Source of the DNA: Lutjanus erythropterus
Lineage: Eukaryota > Chordata > Actinopteri > Lutjaniformes > Lutjanidae
Assembly (NCBI GenBank): GCA_020091685.1
Contig: CM034591.1
Coordinates: 12,534,833-12,598,832 of the forward strand
Length of the DNA: 64,000 bases
Reading direction: 5' to 3'
Below the pieces are notes generated by a model. The model searched no databases and had not been told where the DNA came from. It saw only the letters and a list, made by a program, of their open reading frames with translations. Made by a program: the position numbers and the translations under genes. Positions within the stretch are counted from its first letter, which is position 1. Each line of letters opens with the position of its first letter. This document shows positions 22,261 to 32,372 of this stretch, one piece after another.

Positions 22261-23170
22261 GAAGAGTGTGTAAAAGAGTGTATGAAGGTGTGTATGATGA
22301 GGCTGTGTGTATGAACAGTGTATAAAGAGTGTGTATGATGAGGCTGTGTGTATGAACAGTGTATAAAGAGTGTGTATGATGAGTATGTGTGTATGAACAG
22401 TGTATAAAGAGTGTGTATGATGAGTATGTGTGTATGAACAGTGTATAAAGAGTGTGTATGATGAGGCTGTGTGTATGAACAGTGTATAAAGAGTGTGTAT
22501 GATGAGTATGTGTGTATGAAGAGTGTATAAAGAGTGTGTATGATGAGGCAGTGTGTATGAAGAGTGTATAAAGAGTGTGTATGATGAGTCAGTGTGTATG
22601 AAGAGTGTATGAGGAGTGTGTATGACGAGGCTGTGTGTATGAAGAGTGTATAAAGAGTGTGTATGATGAGGCTGTGTGTATGGAGAGTATATGAGGAGTG
22701 TGTATGACGAGGCTGTGTGTATGAAGAGTGTATAAAGAGTGTGTATGATGAGGCTGTGTGTATGAAGAGTGTGTAAAGAGTGTGTATGATGAGGCTGTGT
22801 GTATGAAGAGTGTATAAAGAGTGTGTATGATGAGTCAGTGTGTATGAAGAGTGTATAAAGAGTGTGTATGATGAGTCAGTGTGTATGAAGAGTGTATGAG
22901 GAGTGTGTATGACGAGGCTGTGTGTATGAAGAGTGTATAAAGAGTGTGTATGATGAGGCTGTGTGTATGGAGAGTATATGAGGAGTGTGTATGACGAGGC
23001 TGTGTGTATGAAGAGTGTATAAAGAGTGTGTATGATGAGGCTGTGTGTATGAAGAGTGTGTAAAGAGTGTGTATGATGAGGCTGTGTGTATGAAGAGTGT
23101 ATAAAGAGTGTGTATGATGAGTCAGTGTGTATGAAGAGTGTATAAAGAGTGTGTATGATGAGGCAGTGTG
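22261..23170. repeat. 41-bp minisatellite, about 22 units, with a 287-bp higher-order repeat
   Basis: Unit TATAAAGAGTGTGTATGATG plus AGGCTGTGTGTATGAA(C/G)AGTG. The TATAAAGAG phase repeats exactly 41 bases apart (22,321 and 22,362). Variant units (GAGTCAGTG, GACGAGG, GGAGAGTATATG) recur in the same order 287 bp (7 units) apart. Confidence 0.95.
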
Positions 23171-23660
23171 CAGCTGAGCTCGCCAGTTTTACCTCCCTGC
23201 AATATTGATGCTGAACCTGATCCTGAGCGCGTCCTCTCCTCTTTCAGCGTGGAGAGGTTTCCCCTGCAGCCCCCGCCAATAATTACAATTTTATACTGTA
23301 ATTATTCCTCTCTTTTTAATTATTTAGACCGCCGACTTGAATGCAGCCATTGTCGCTGCTTATTCCGGGGAAACGTGAGCCTGACGTGGCTGCTGGATCA
23401 GCAGCGAGGAGTTTTTAATTAGACATTTCAGCGGTAATTTTAGGCGAGCAGCTCTTTATTATTACTGTTGGATACAAATTACCCGGGCCTCATTGATATG
23501 CGCTCAATTGTTTAAACAAACCTTTAACCTGAAACATTAATGCGCTTCAGGTTTAAGTCATTAAGAGTCCCAACTCACCAGGTGAACCAGACCTGATGGA
23601 TTATTTAACACGGCAGCGGACTCGACGATTGTTTTATTGGAAATAACATTTAACAAGCGT
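23165..23660. promoter_or_regulatory. candidate conserved non-coding element between map2k5 and skor1
   Basis: A high-complexity island with clustered homeodomain-type sites (CAATAATTACAATTT, CTGTAATTATTCC, TTTTTAATTAGAC, GCGGTAATTTTAGG, CATTAATGCGC) and CCTCATTGATATGCGC. No repeat family or exon signal is seen. It sits about 5 kb upstream of the skor1 first exon. Confidence 0.4.
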
Positions 23661-24429
23661 TTGATTTGCAGTTGGCAAAGTGTAGCTTTGCATGTTTTGT
23701 CGCGAGACCGAAGAGTGTCCGTGCAATAATTCGGCACAACTGTTTTTTTCTTTAAAGGTAGAACATGCAGGATTTGTCAGCAGAAAGTTTACAAAAGTGA
23801 TTTGTGACTCTCATTCCCAGGACGTCAAATACTGAGGCTTTAGTTTGGCAAAGCGTCCAAAATACAGCAAAATATGAGAAAATAAAAAAATATAGGTATG
23901 ATTACATGAGGCCTGTACAATTTTAGGAAAATCCTGTTTTTGATGAAAGTTATTTCAAAGTATGACTTAACCATTAAATGAAATTTACAAAACATGACAG
24001 GTGTGGAAATTTCAGGCACAGTCCCCAATGAACCCACTTTAATTATAATATTATAGTATTTTGGAATATATTGGTATACTTTTCTCCACAGTTGTTTTAA
24101 CATTTTTTAATAATCTTTTTATTGTTTTTCTAATTTTGTTCTGGTGCAACTCTTCAATTTACGCAAAGCACTTACAAATATGCTTGCATTGCCACAACCA
24201 ATTATCTGTAGGGGAGGCAGGGGACGGTGGTAACACTTTTTGTTTGAGCATCAGTAAATCAGTGGTTCTTCATGCCAAATATCTCACACTTTGATACACA
24301 CAACCCATATTTGTCTACTACACATAAAACTAACCTGGACGTCTGCTACATAATCACAGTCTACGTGACTTAATGTCAAATACAAAAAGTTCTAATGTTA
24401 AAACGTACCCCACTAGAATGAGTTGTAAC

Positions 24430-24891
24430 CAGTGTTGGGCAAGTCAGGAAGTGTAATAAGTTATGTTTTACTTATTGCTCCTTTAAAAAGTAATACAATG
24501 ACTTCATTTATTAGTTGGTTTCAAAAGTAATTAGTTAAGTTACTCACTTTTGTTGTTATCTGTCCAGATGTCTGCTGTGGTGGAGACAAAGTCGCCCTCT
24601 CTGGCTTCTAGAGGAACCAAACAAACTCAAAATAATGACAATACTTCCACCTGAGGAAAACACGCCTCTCTCACTCTTTTTAGCTTTTTGCAGCTGAGGT
24701 GACCTGCTGCACGTACATGTCATCAAGAGATACCTCAATCAAAAAGTAACTCAGTAACTCAGAGTTACTTGAAATAAAAAGTGTAATTAATTACTGTTTT
24801 GGAAATTGTAATCCCTTACACTACTCATTACTGGATAAAGTAATAATATTACAGTAATGCAATACTGAGTAATGTGTTACTACCCACCAAT
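24430..24891. mobile_element. non-autonomous DNA transposon with CAGTGTTGGG-type ends
   Basis: The left end CAGTGTTGGGCAAGT faces a right end that in reverse complement reads CATTGGTGGGTAGTAACAC. The ends are followed by several GTAAC/GTTAC blocks. It matches a widespread teleost family and has no coding capacity. Confidence 0.65.
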
Positions 24892-26099
24892 GGCTGTGAC
24901 ACTCCACAGTCTCCCCTACTGTCCCGTATAATACTTCGAGTGTCTTTTTTATTTATGATATATTATATGATGCTTTTGTCACACTGTTATATTAACATAT
25001 TTTAATATCTTTTTTTTAAGAAATTGCTCTATGCAAAGCACCTACACAAATATACTTACCTTGCTTGTTCTATTCCACAAACAATCTGCTGTAGTTCAAC
25101 TATAAAAGGCGACAAACATGATAACAATGTAGTTTGGTGCTAAAAGGAGAATTCATAATCGCTTTTCCTCCTAATGTTGATTTAGTGATTGATCCATTGC
25201 CTGATCAGCAACTTGAGATCAAGTTCAAAACACTGATAATCAACTGTCACATCACTGATTGTGTTATTGTCCAGTGCAAACATGCAGTCAATAAATAATG
25301 GAAAAAAGTAAACGAGACTGGGGGCAATTGTAAAACAGTCAATTCGTCCAATCAGAAACCAGTTAGAATGATGCCACTCTGCACACGCTCAGTAAGATTC
25401 TTTCTCTGCCTGTGGATCAGGATCAGGTCCCCCTCAATATTTAGACCATGTGCATTTGTCCCCCTTACAGTCCACATTATTTCTAATTTTTGATTTTTAA
25501 AATTACATTTATTAAATGTATTATTTACCAAAACAGTTTCCTTGACAATAAGGCCGGAGATACTTTTGTGAGACGGCCATGATGCATGTGGATGTATATG
25601 CAAACAAGCAAATGTATCATCGTCTCAAAAAAACGTATAGACACAATTTTATTGGTATATAAACATAATATTCCATTATATTTTGGTGCCTGATTGCCCC
25701 CTTACATAAATAAAGACATATCATAATAAAACAACAGTGCAGGATTTTTTTTAAAGGGAGGACCTCTGCTTAAGATGTTGAAACAAATATTGAAAGGAAA
25801 CCCACACCCTTGAGCCTGTGAGTTATGAATGACAATGTAAAAAATGTTACAGTTGCCCCCGGTCTCCCCTATGTTTATGGGCGTTTGTCCACTGTAGCAA
25901 ACACAGGTGTCTTTAAACTGAATCCATGTAAAACAAGAAGGGCTGTAATAATGCCTCTACCTGTAAAACAACTAACAGGAGTGTGTTTTAATGCTATTGA
26001 TCAGTGATTTGGGTCTGATTGCAGCTGAAGTCTGATCATATTTTCCTGCAGGTTTAATTTTTATTGTTTATTTCTCACACTCTTGCATTTTGCCATATG

Positions 26100-26530
26100 G
26101 TGTTAAAGAGATAAATCAAACCCGCCTCAATCAGGACAGGTTTAATAACAGCAGCAATTGAGGCCAAATGTTTTATAATTAACAGTTGTATCAGCACCCT
26201 ATAAAACCATGACCCCTATAAATCCCATTTTAGAGACCAATCAATCCTCCTGCTGGACTAAAGGGCCTATTGATCCCCTCTCTGCGGCTCGCCTCTCCTA
26301 AACGCTTTCTCCGGATCCCTTTTTTGTTTCCAGTGAAAAGAGCATTTCGATTGCACTTTTTTATTGGAGGAAAGATTCCGCCGAGAGGAAAGCGATGGCT
26401 CGAAAATTAAACGGTGACATTTTAATTACAGGACATTGATAAAGGGATCTGGGTAATGGCTGTGTACAGGGCGACCACTCATTGTCCCGGTCGGTGTGCT
26501 AATCAAGTCGGACTGCTGTGGAAAAAAAAA
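26100..26530. promoter_or_regulatory. candidate conserved non-coding element between map2k5 and skor1
   Basis: A complex island with TTTTATAATTAACAG, GACATTTTAATTACAGG, TGTGCTAATCAAG and AGACCAATCAATCC. It lacks repeat signatures. It is inferred as regulatory by composition only. Confidence 0.35.
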
Positions 26531-27290
26531 AGGTCATCGGCCGATACAAAGCGGAGACGCACAGCTCCCTGGGAGTTTGGGAATATGAAGGTCCCGGAGA
26601 GGCAGAAATGAAGACGCATCTCCAAACAAAGCGCCGTCAATATCCTGCAGAGAGGCCGCCAGATGAGATCATGGAGCAGCCGCATTTTCATTTACAGACA
26701 TATTATCACTATAGGTCACATCAAGCACAGCCATACATCACCTGATGATGATACAGAGAGGAAGAGGCAGAGCTGTCACAACACTGAGCTGACTGATCAT
26801 CATCATCACTGCAGGTTAGTTCAATCAACTCATCTGCTCTGTTCACACTAAAGTCATCATGTCAGCTTTATAATGTCTTTAGGACTGTTGTGACAAAACG
26901 GTATGACAAGGTTACTCACTGACTTCACAAATACTGAGACACGCATCGCATCCCTTCATAAAATAATGTTTTATTAATCACAGTGTTAAATGATGAGCCT
27001 TTTGCACACTGGCAAATATAAAAATCTATTAAAGAAGTACTTAATCATGCCACTTAACATTTTTGAGCCTTTTGCTCACTGTCAAATATAATAATCTATA
27101 ATAATCAAATATAATAATCTACCAGAGACGTACTGAATCGTGCCACTTAACTTTTCACTTTTTGTTCCAAAGTGCTTTACAGCACAAAGAGAAAAAAAAA
27201 CAACAACATAAAAATCTAGTTCTTTTTTGTGGCCTACAAAAGATGCAGAGTGCAAAAAAAAACGAACATGTTCAGTGGTAAAATGCTCAT

Positions 27291-27345
27291 ATTAAAGGTC
27301 CAGAGTGTTCGATTTACAAGGGTTCATTGGGCAGAATAACAAGCT
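27291..27345. mobile_element. end fragment of a TTAAAGGTCCAG-type MITE
   Basis: TTAAAGGTCCAGAGTGTTCG with ATTTACAAGGGTTCATTGG matches the left end of a common teleost MITE. The leading TTAA suggests a piggyBac-type target. Parts of 27,497-27,660 may belong to the same element. Confidence 0.5.
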
Positions 27346-27370
27346 TGGGCGGTATAAAGGTATTACCGTG

Positions 27371-27475
27371 GGGGGCCTCCATAGGTCAGTTGGGCACCAT
27401 GTGATGAGGCTATCAGTCCTCTGCAGCGGCCGCCGGTTCGATTCCACCTGCAACACATTTGCTGCGTGTCATCAG
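27371..27475 (+). mobile_element. tRNA-derived SINE fragment
   Basis: A degenerate A box (GGTCAGTTGGGCACC) and a good B box (GGTTCGATTCC) are followed by TTTGCTGCGTGTCAT. The last block is shared with the SINE at 49,355-49,480, on the other strand. Confidence 0.55.
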
Positions 27476-27668
27476 GAAACTTGCATCTACTCATGAACTA
27501 GAGGCGGCTTGTGCTTGTAACAGTGTGAGATGTAAACAATGATGTCCTCCTCTCGTCCATGAATAGATGCACGCTTCCTTCTGCACAGTGATACACTTGG
27601 TCGATGCAGTTTGGTAGAAAACACCATGAAACTCCTCACAACAATATCTGTGGACTATCCTGCGTAAC

Positions 27669-27857
27669 CAGTGGCGGGCCAAGGGTCCTTGGGGGCCCCA
27701 AGCAAGAAATTTATGGGGCCCCCACCCCATACGTGCAAAGTGCCGCACTGCATGCAGCTGCTGGTGGGGGCTTTTAGGGGGCCCCCGCTAGGGGGCCCCC
27801 TAAAAGCCGGGGCCCCAGGCAAATGCCTGGTTTGCCTGTTGGCACGCCCCGCCCCTG
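27669..27857. mobile_element. 189-bp hAT-type MITE with perfect 8-bp target duplication
   Basis: The element runs CAGTGGCGGGCC to GCCCCGCCCCTG. It is flanked on both sides by TGCGTAAC (27,661-27,668 and 27,858-27,865), a perfect 8-bp duplication, which with CAG...CTG ends is the hAT hallmark. Inside, 27,769-27,786 and 27,791-27,808 form a perfect 18-bp hairpin with a GCTA loop. The intact duplication suggests a recent insertion. Confidence 0.88.
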
Positions 27858-29285
27858 TGCGTAACCAGGTCTTGTTTTCTGGAAAGGGACATTGCTGTTG
27901 AGTTTTTCAAATGTATTTGGGGCAAGTTGAGTGCTGTCTAGTTCCATTATATTGGAGAGAAGTCAAACATCTCTATGGGCAGTATCTCCATAATTTGGCA
28001 ACACAGCAAAACTATCAAGATGGATAAATAGCACTACAGGTAAGAGGACATATGTTTTTTTGATTTTGAGGTGAACTGTCCCTTTGAAATAAACACACCT
28101 GTCCAGCTGTGCAAAGTGCGTACAGATGTAGGGTTGTCAGTTTCAGAACAATACAAAAATGTTCAGATGTTCTCTGTTGAATGGAGCATCATGACGAGCT
28201 TTGTAGTGGTATCCAATCATCTGAAGAGCCTTTCATTGGCAGCATGCAGCAGCCTTTAGGTCGCTATTTAGAACAACTGTCTTACTGATCTGGCAGCAGG
28301 GGTCCACCTTTGTTTTTTTTTAAATAATACTACAGTAAAGGTGACAAAAGCAAAATGATTTCCTGCCTGGCTGCAGTCTCACAGAAGGCTTTGGACAGAT
28401 GCTATAGAGCTGACCCCGCACTTTTTAACCTCTACTCAACTTTCTCAAACATGAAACACTTTTCTGGGACGTTGGTGGCACGGAGTTCATGCAGCACAGA
28501 GGCAGCTCTCTTTCCCACTGGAGATTCTTGTCATAAAAAAACAGAAATACAAGGACGAGCAGTATTCTGGCTCATAGCCGGCGTTTGTTGTATTACTGCC
28601 TTTGGTGTCCCTCAGAAGAATAATTGGTGCTTACACTACAGCGTCAAAGGGGTCAAATAGCAGGTAAAGCATCTTGTCACAACAGGACGATCGGTGAAGG
28701 TAACCTCGATCACAAAATCTTTTGGCTTAACCTGGCTTTCATTTAAAGAGGAATGAATTCTGCATGATCATTTAAGTACAAACAGGCTTTGAAATCCCGT
28801 TTGTCCTTCTGCTTTCTGAGGCTCCTTTTAAAAAGCTGATAATACATACAATACAGCACAACACTGACTGCTACATGCTGTTTAGGTGAGTCAGGGTCCT
28901 GAAATGCCTTCATGCCTCTGCTGTGTTACCCACTGCTACATGATTATCAGATCAAGCCGCCTGCCAATACATGTTTAGCTCCATTCAGACAGAAGCTTGT
29001 ATAAATAACATCGCACAAGGTCTCCGATTAAAGAACAAATATGACTTACAGTAAGTAACAAAATAAAACTGTGAAGGACACCAGTCTGTATGGAAGCCCA
29101 GAGAGGACATGGCTAAAAATGACATTTGTTTATTTAATTTCATGGTGTAAGTGAGACAGTTGTTAAGGGAATCTGACATTAGCTTGTTTTCTTGAGATCA
29201 AAAATATTTAATGCTCAAGAAAAGACTGTTAGAGAGAAATGCAGTAATTAATCAAAACCTCTCTGGCCTTCTGTAAACCAGGAGA

Positions 29286-29500
29286 TTGTTCTACTACTGT
29301 TCTGCACCTGAACTGAACCTGCGCCCGAACACTGTAATGGCTGATATTCCAGCACTACACTGTGCTGCTTTTATCGACAGTTTTAATCTTTTATGGGAAA
29401 CGCAGGGACTGTTTAAACATGATGGCCTCCATCTGAATTTTCTGGGATTACAGCTGCTTTCCACATGGACAACCAGCATGCAACACAGAGACTATTCAAT
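29286..29500 (+). pseudogene. LINE ORF1-type esterase fragment, degenerate
   Basis: The frame contains GLFKHDGLHLNFLGLQLLST, similar to the DGLH-N-G-LL ending of the SGNH-esterase domain carried in ORF1 of L2/CR1-type LINEs. It is upstream of, and in the same orientation as, the reverse-transcriptase fragment at 30,470. Confidence 0.5.
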
Positions 29501-29529
29501 CATTCCTGCCATAATCACCAGGGGCCAGT

Positions 29530-30433
29530 ATTTTAAAACTTTTAATCTGGATCAGAATTGTCCAGATTTTGCTATCCCAGATGAAACTGATTTTGTGGGT
29601 ATCGTCCTGGTTTTCCAAAGGAGTTTCAGACAGAATCACTATCATCCAGATACCTCAACATCAGGGTTACAGAATCTGGATTTGCTGTCTGTGGATCGGC
29701 CTCCATCTGTTGGTCAAAGCGACATTTCATTAACACAGATGTGAAAAAGTGGGGAGGTGCATTATTACTATTAATTTAATGTCTCACTGGATAAAAAGAA
29801 AAGCACACTGTTTTGTCAGCATACTACTGTTTTATTGCTCAAAAGACCCTCAGTAAAATAACGGTCCACCAGAGCGTCTCTCAGTGATTGTCAGCCTGGT
29901 CAAACTGGTCACAGTGCTCTCGGTGGTCGGTCAGGATCATGTACTTGGGGCTTCCGCCGCTGTGAGGAACCTTGAATCCTTTAGCAATTTTACAAAGAAT
30001 GATGCAGGTGAAAATTATCTACTTGTTTTTGCACCCACTTATTTTTACACAGTTTTTTTGGTATTCTAATTGAAAATATTAACTGTTTAATTTAGAGTGG
30101 ATGTTGTTTTGGCATGATCTCTGTCACTGCAAGTAACAAATGCAAGATGCAAGAAATGAATAAAAGAATGAGTAAACACATCCATCTTGAATCCATGCTG
30201 AATCCACCCGTCCACTGGGTTCAGGATAATCCTGATTTATTTTTTTTTAGCATCCAAACTATACTAATCTGCACCTTGGAGTTCTGGAATACCCAAACCC
30301 ACTTTTGATCTGGATTCTGGGAAAGATTGGATTACCAAATCTGTATCCTATTTTTGTAGGATCAGGATCACATATCCTGGTTTTGAGTTAATCCTCTATG
30401 GATCATTCTGATCTGGATTAAAAGTGTTGAAAT
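29530..30433. mobile_element. fold-back DNA element inserted between two LINE fragments
   Basis: The left arm (29,532-29,563) contains ACTTTTAATCTGGATCAGAA and the right arm (30,399-30,432), in reverse complement, contains ACTTTTAATCCAGATCAGAA. More GGATC/CCTGGTTTT blocks are shared inside. No coding capacity is seen. Confidence 0.5.
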
Positions 30434-30469
30434 TCTGCACCTGATGACTTGATTCCCTTTTTAACTGTG

Positions 30470-31275
30470 TTTTGGATATACAGTCCTGGATGGCAGAAAA
30501 CTTTCTACAGCTCAATCAGGACAAAACTGAGATCTTTATTATTGGTCCTCAGGCTCAGATAGAGAAACTTTATGCAAAACTACAGGGACTGGCACTAAAA
30601 CCCTGTCAACATGTGAAAACCTTCAGTTTTCTTTGATTTGAACCTTAGTTTTGAACTGCATATTAGAAATATAACTAAAACTGCATTTTTTCATCTTGTG
30701 TGTAACTGTTTCTCCCTCAAGCCAACAGAGACACTGATGTATGCTTTTATTACCTGCAGAACTGATGACTATAACGCGCTACTTTCTGGTCTTCCTCAGA
30801 AAAATACTGCTCAAGTACAATTATTACAAAACTCAGCTGCACATGTGCTGATGAGGACCAGAAAGAGAGCACACATTACACGGAAAATAAAGTCTCTGCA
30901 CTGACTTCCTGTGTGCTTCAGAACTCATTTTAAGATCCTTTTATTGGTTTATAAAGCTCTTAACAGTCTTAATCCTACCTATTTATCAGATTTGCTTTTT
31001 TCCCATGAACCCTCAGTTCTTCTGGTAGTTGCCTTTTAATTATCCCCAAAGTTAGAAGTTAGTTACGGCGACGCATCCTTTTATTACTGTGGAACTGTCT
31101 GCCTGAAGACCTGAAGGCTGCAGAGTGTTTCCTCACTTTTCTGTTCCTGTTTTTAATGAGCTCTCTTCTTATTTTAGTTCTTTATTTAATGACAAAGTAC
31201 TTGCTTGAGGAATGTGTGCGTGGATGGGGGAGGGGTATCATGTGTGTACAAATGAAGTCTGATTGATTGATTGAC
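30470..31275 (+). pseudogene. L2-clade LINE reverse transcriptase fragment with (TGATT)n tail
   Basis: The plus strand reads WMAENFLQLNQDKTEIFIIG, then after a frame break DDYNALLSGLPQKNTAQVQL and LQNSAAHVLMRTRKRAHIT, all standard for the C-terminal part of teleost L2-type LINE ORF2. It has stops and frameshifts. The 3' end is TGATTGATTGATTGA at about 31,260. It is a dead retrotransposon. Confidence 0.8.
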
Positions 31276-31521
31276 TATCAAAATAAATATTTGTTGTAAA
31301 CATAATCTTCTTATTGGGCTACATTTGAGTACTTTGAACTACCTTTCACAGGTTAATGCACAAATTAATAACACAAAATAAGGCTGACATTAATTAAAGG
31401 TTGACTAAGATTAATTATAAAATGCAAATTCTAATTGAACTTAAAATAGGAGAGTGGTTACAGGTTTGGGTCATTTTACATCAACACAAATGTCAAACTG
31501 TTAATTAAATGACCATCATTA

Positions 31522-32372
31522 TACAAAAACAACTCCAAAAATGTTGAGACATTGTGTAAAATGTAAATAAAACCAGAATGCAATGATCTGCAAAAACTTT
31601 TTGACTTGTATTCATTTGAATACAGTACAAAGACAAGATATTTAATAATCAAACTGATTAACTTTATTGTTTTTTTGTAAAGCTACACTCATTCTAAATC
31701 TGAGGCCCACAACAAGTTTCAAAAAGTTGGGACAGAGACAAGAACAGACTGTGAAAGAGGTGGAACGCTCAAAAAACACCTGGCTGGAATATTCAAAAGC
31801 AAACCAGGTTAACTGGTAACAGGTGACAGAATCATGATCAGGTTTGAAAGGCTCAGTCACTCAAAAGCATGGACGGGGTGAGATTAACCGCTTTGTGAAA
31901 AACTGTGAGGGCAAAGAGTCCAACAGTTTAAGAGCAACATTTCTCAACACAAAACTGCAGGAATTCAGGGATTTCACCATCTACAATCCATAATATTATT
32001 AAAATATTCAGAGAATCTAGAGAAATCTCTGCATGTAAGGGGAAAGGCTGAAAACTAATATCGAATGCCTGTGACCTTTGACCTCCTCAGGCAGCACTGC
32101 ATTAAACACAGCATTAAAAATCCACATGACTGTATAAATAATACTACATGGGCTCAGAAACACTTTGTCAGTATAAACAGTTTGTCACTGCATCTACAAA
32201 TACAAGAGAAGACTCTATAGTGCAAAGAGAAAGCCACGAATCAACAAGATCCAGAAACATGGCAGACTTCTTTAGAGGCTGAGCTCATCTTATATATTTT
32301 AGTTTATCAGTTTGAACATTAAATATCTTGTATTTAATTGACTACAGGTCAAAAAGTTTTTGGAAATTCTGT
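31522..32372 (+). mobile_element. internally deleted Tc1/mariner element
   Basis: The left end (GTGTAAAATGTAAATAAAAC, then CAAGTTTCAAAAAGTTGGGAC) and the degenerate N-terminal transposase region, including a helix-turn-helix block (TCCATAATATTATTAAAATA), match a common teleost Tc1-like family. At about 32,290 it jumps from GAGCTCATCT directly to the 3' end (GTTTATCAGTTTGAACATTA). The catalytic DDE part is therefore missing. Confidence 0.75.

Noticed and set aside
22261..23170. CRISPR-like array
   Set aside because: Regularly spaced repeats are a simple vertebrate minisatellite; there are no unique spacers and the genome is eukaryotic.
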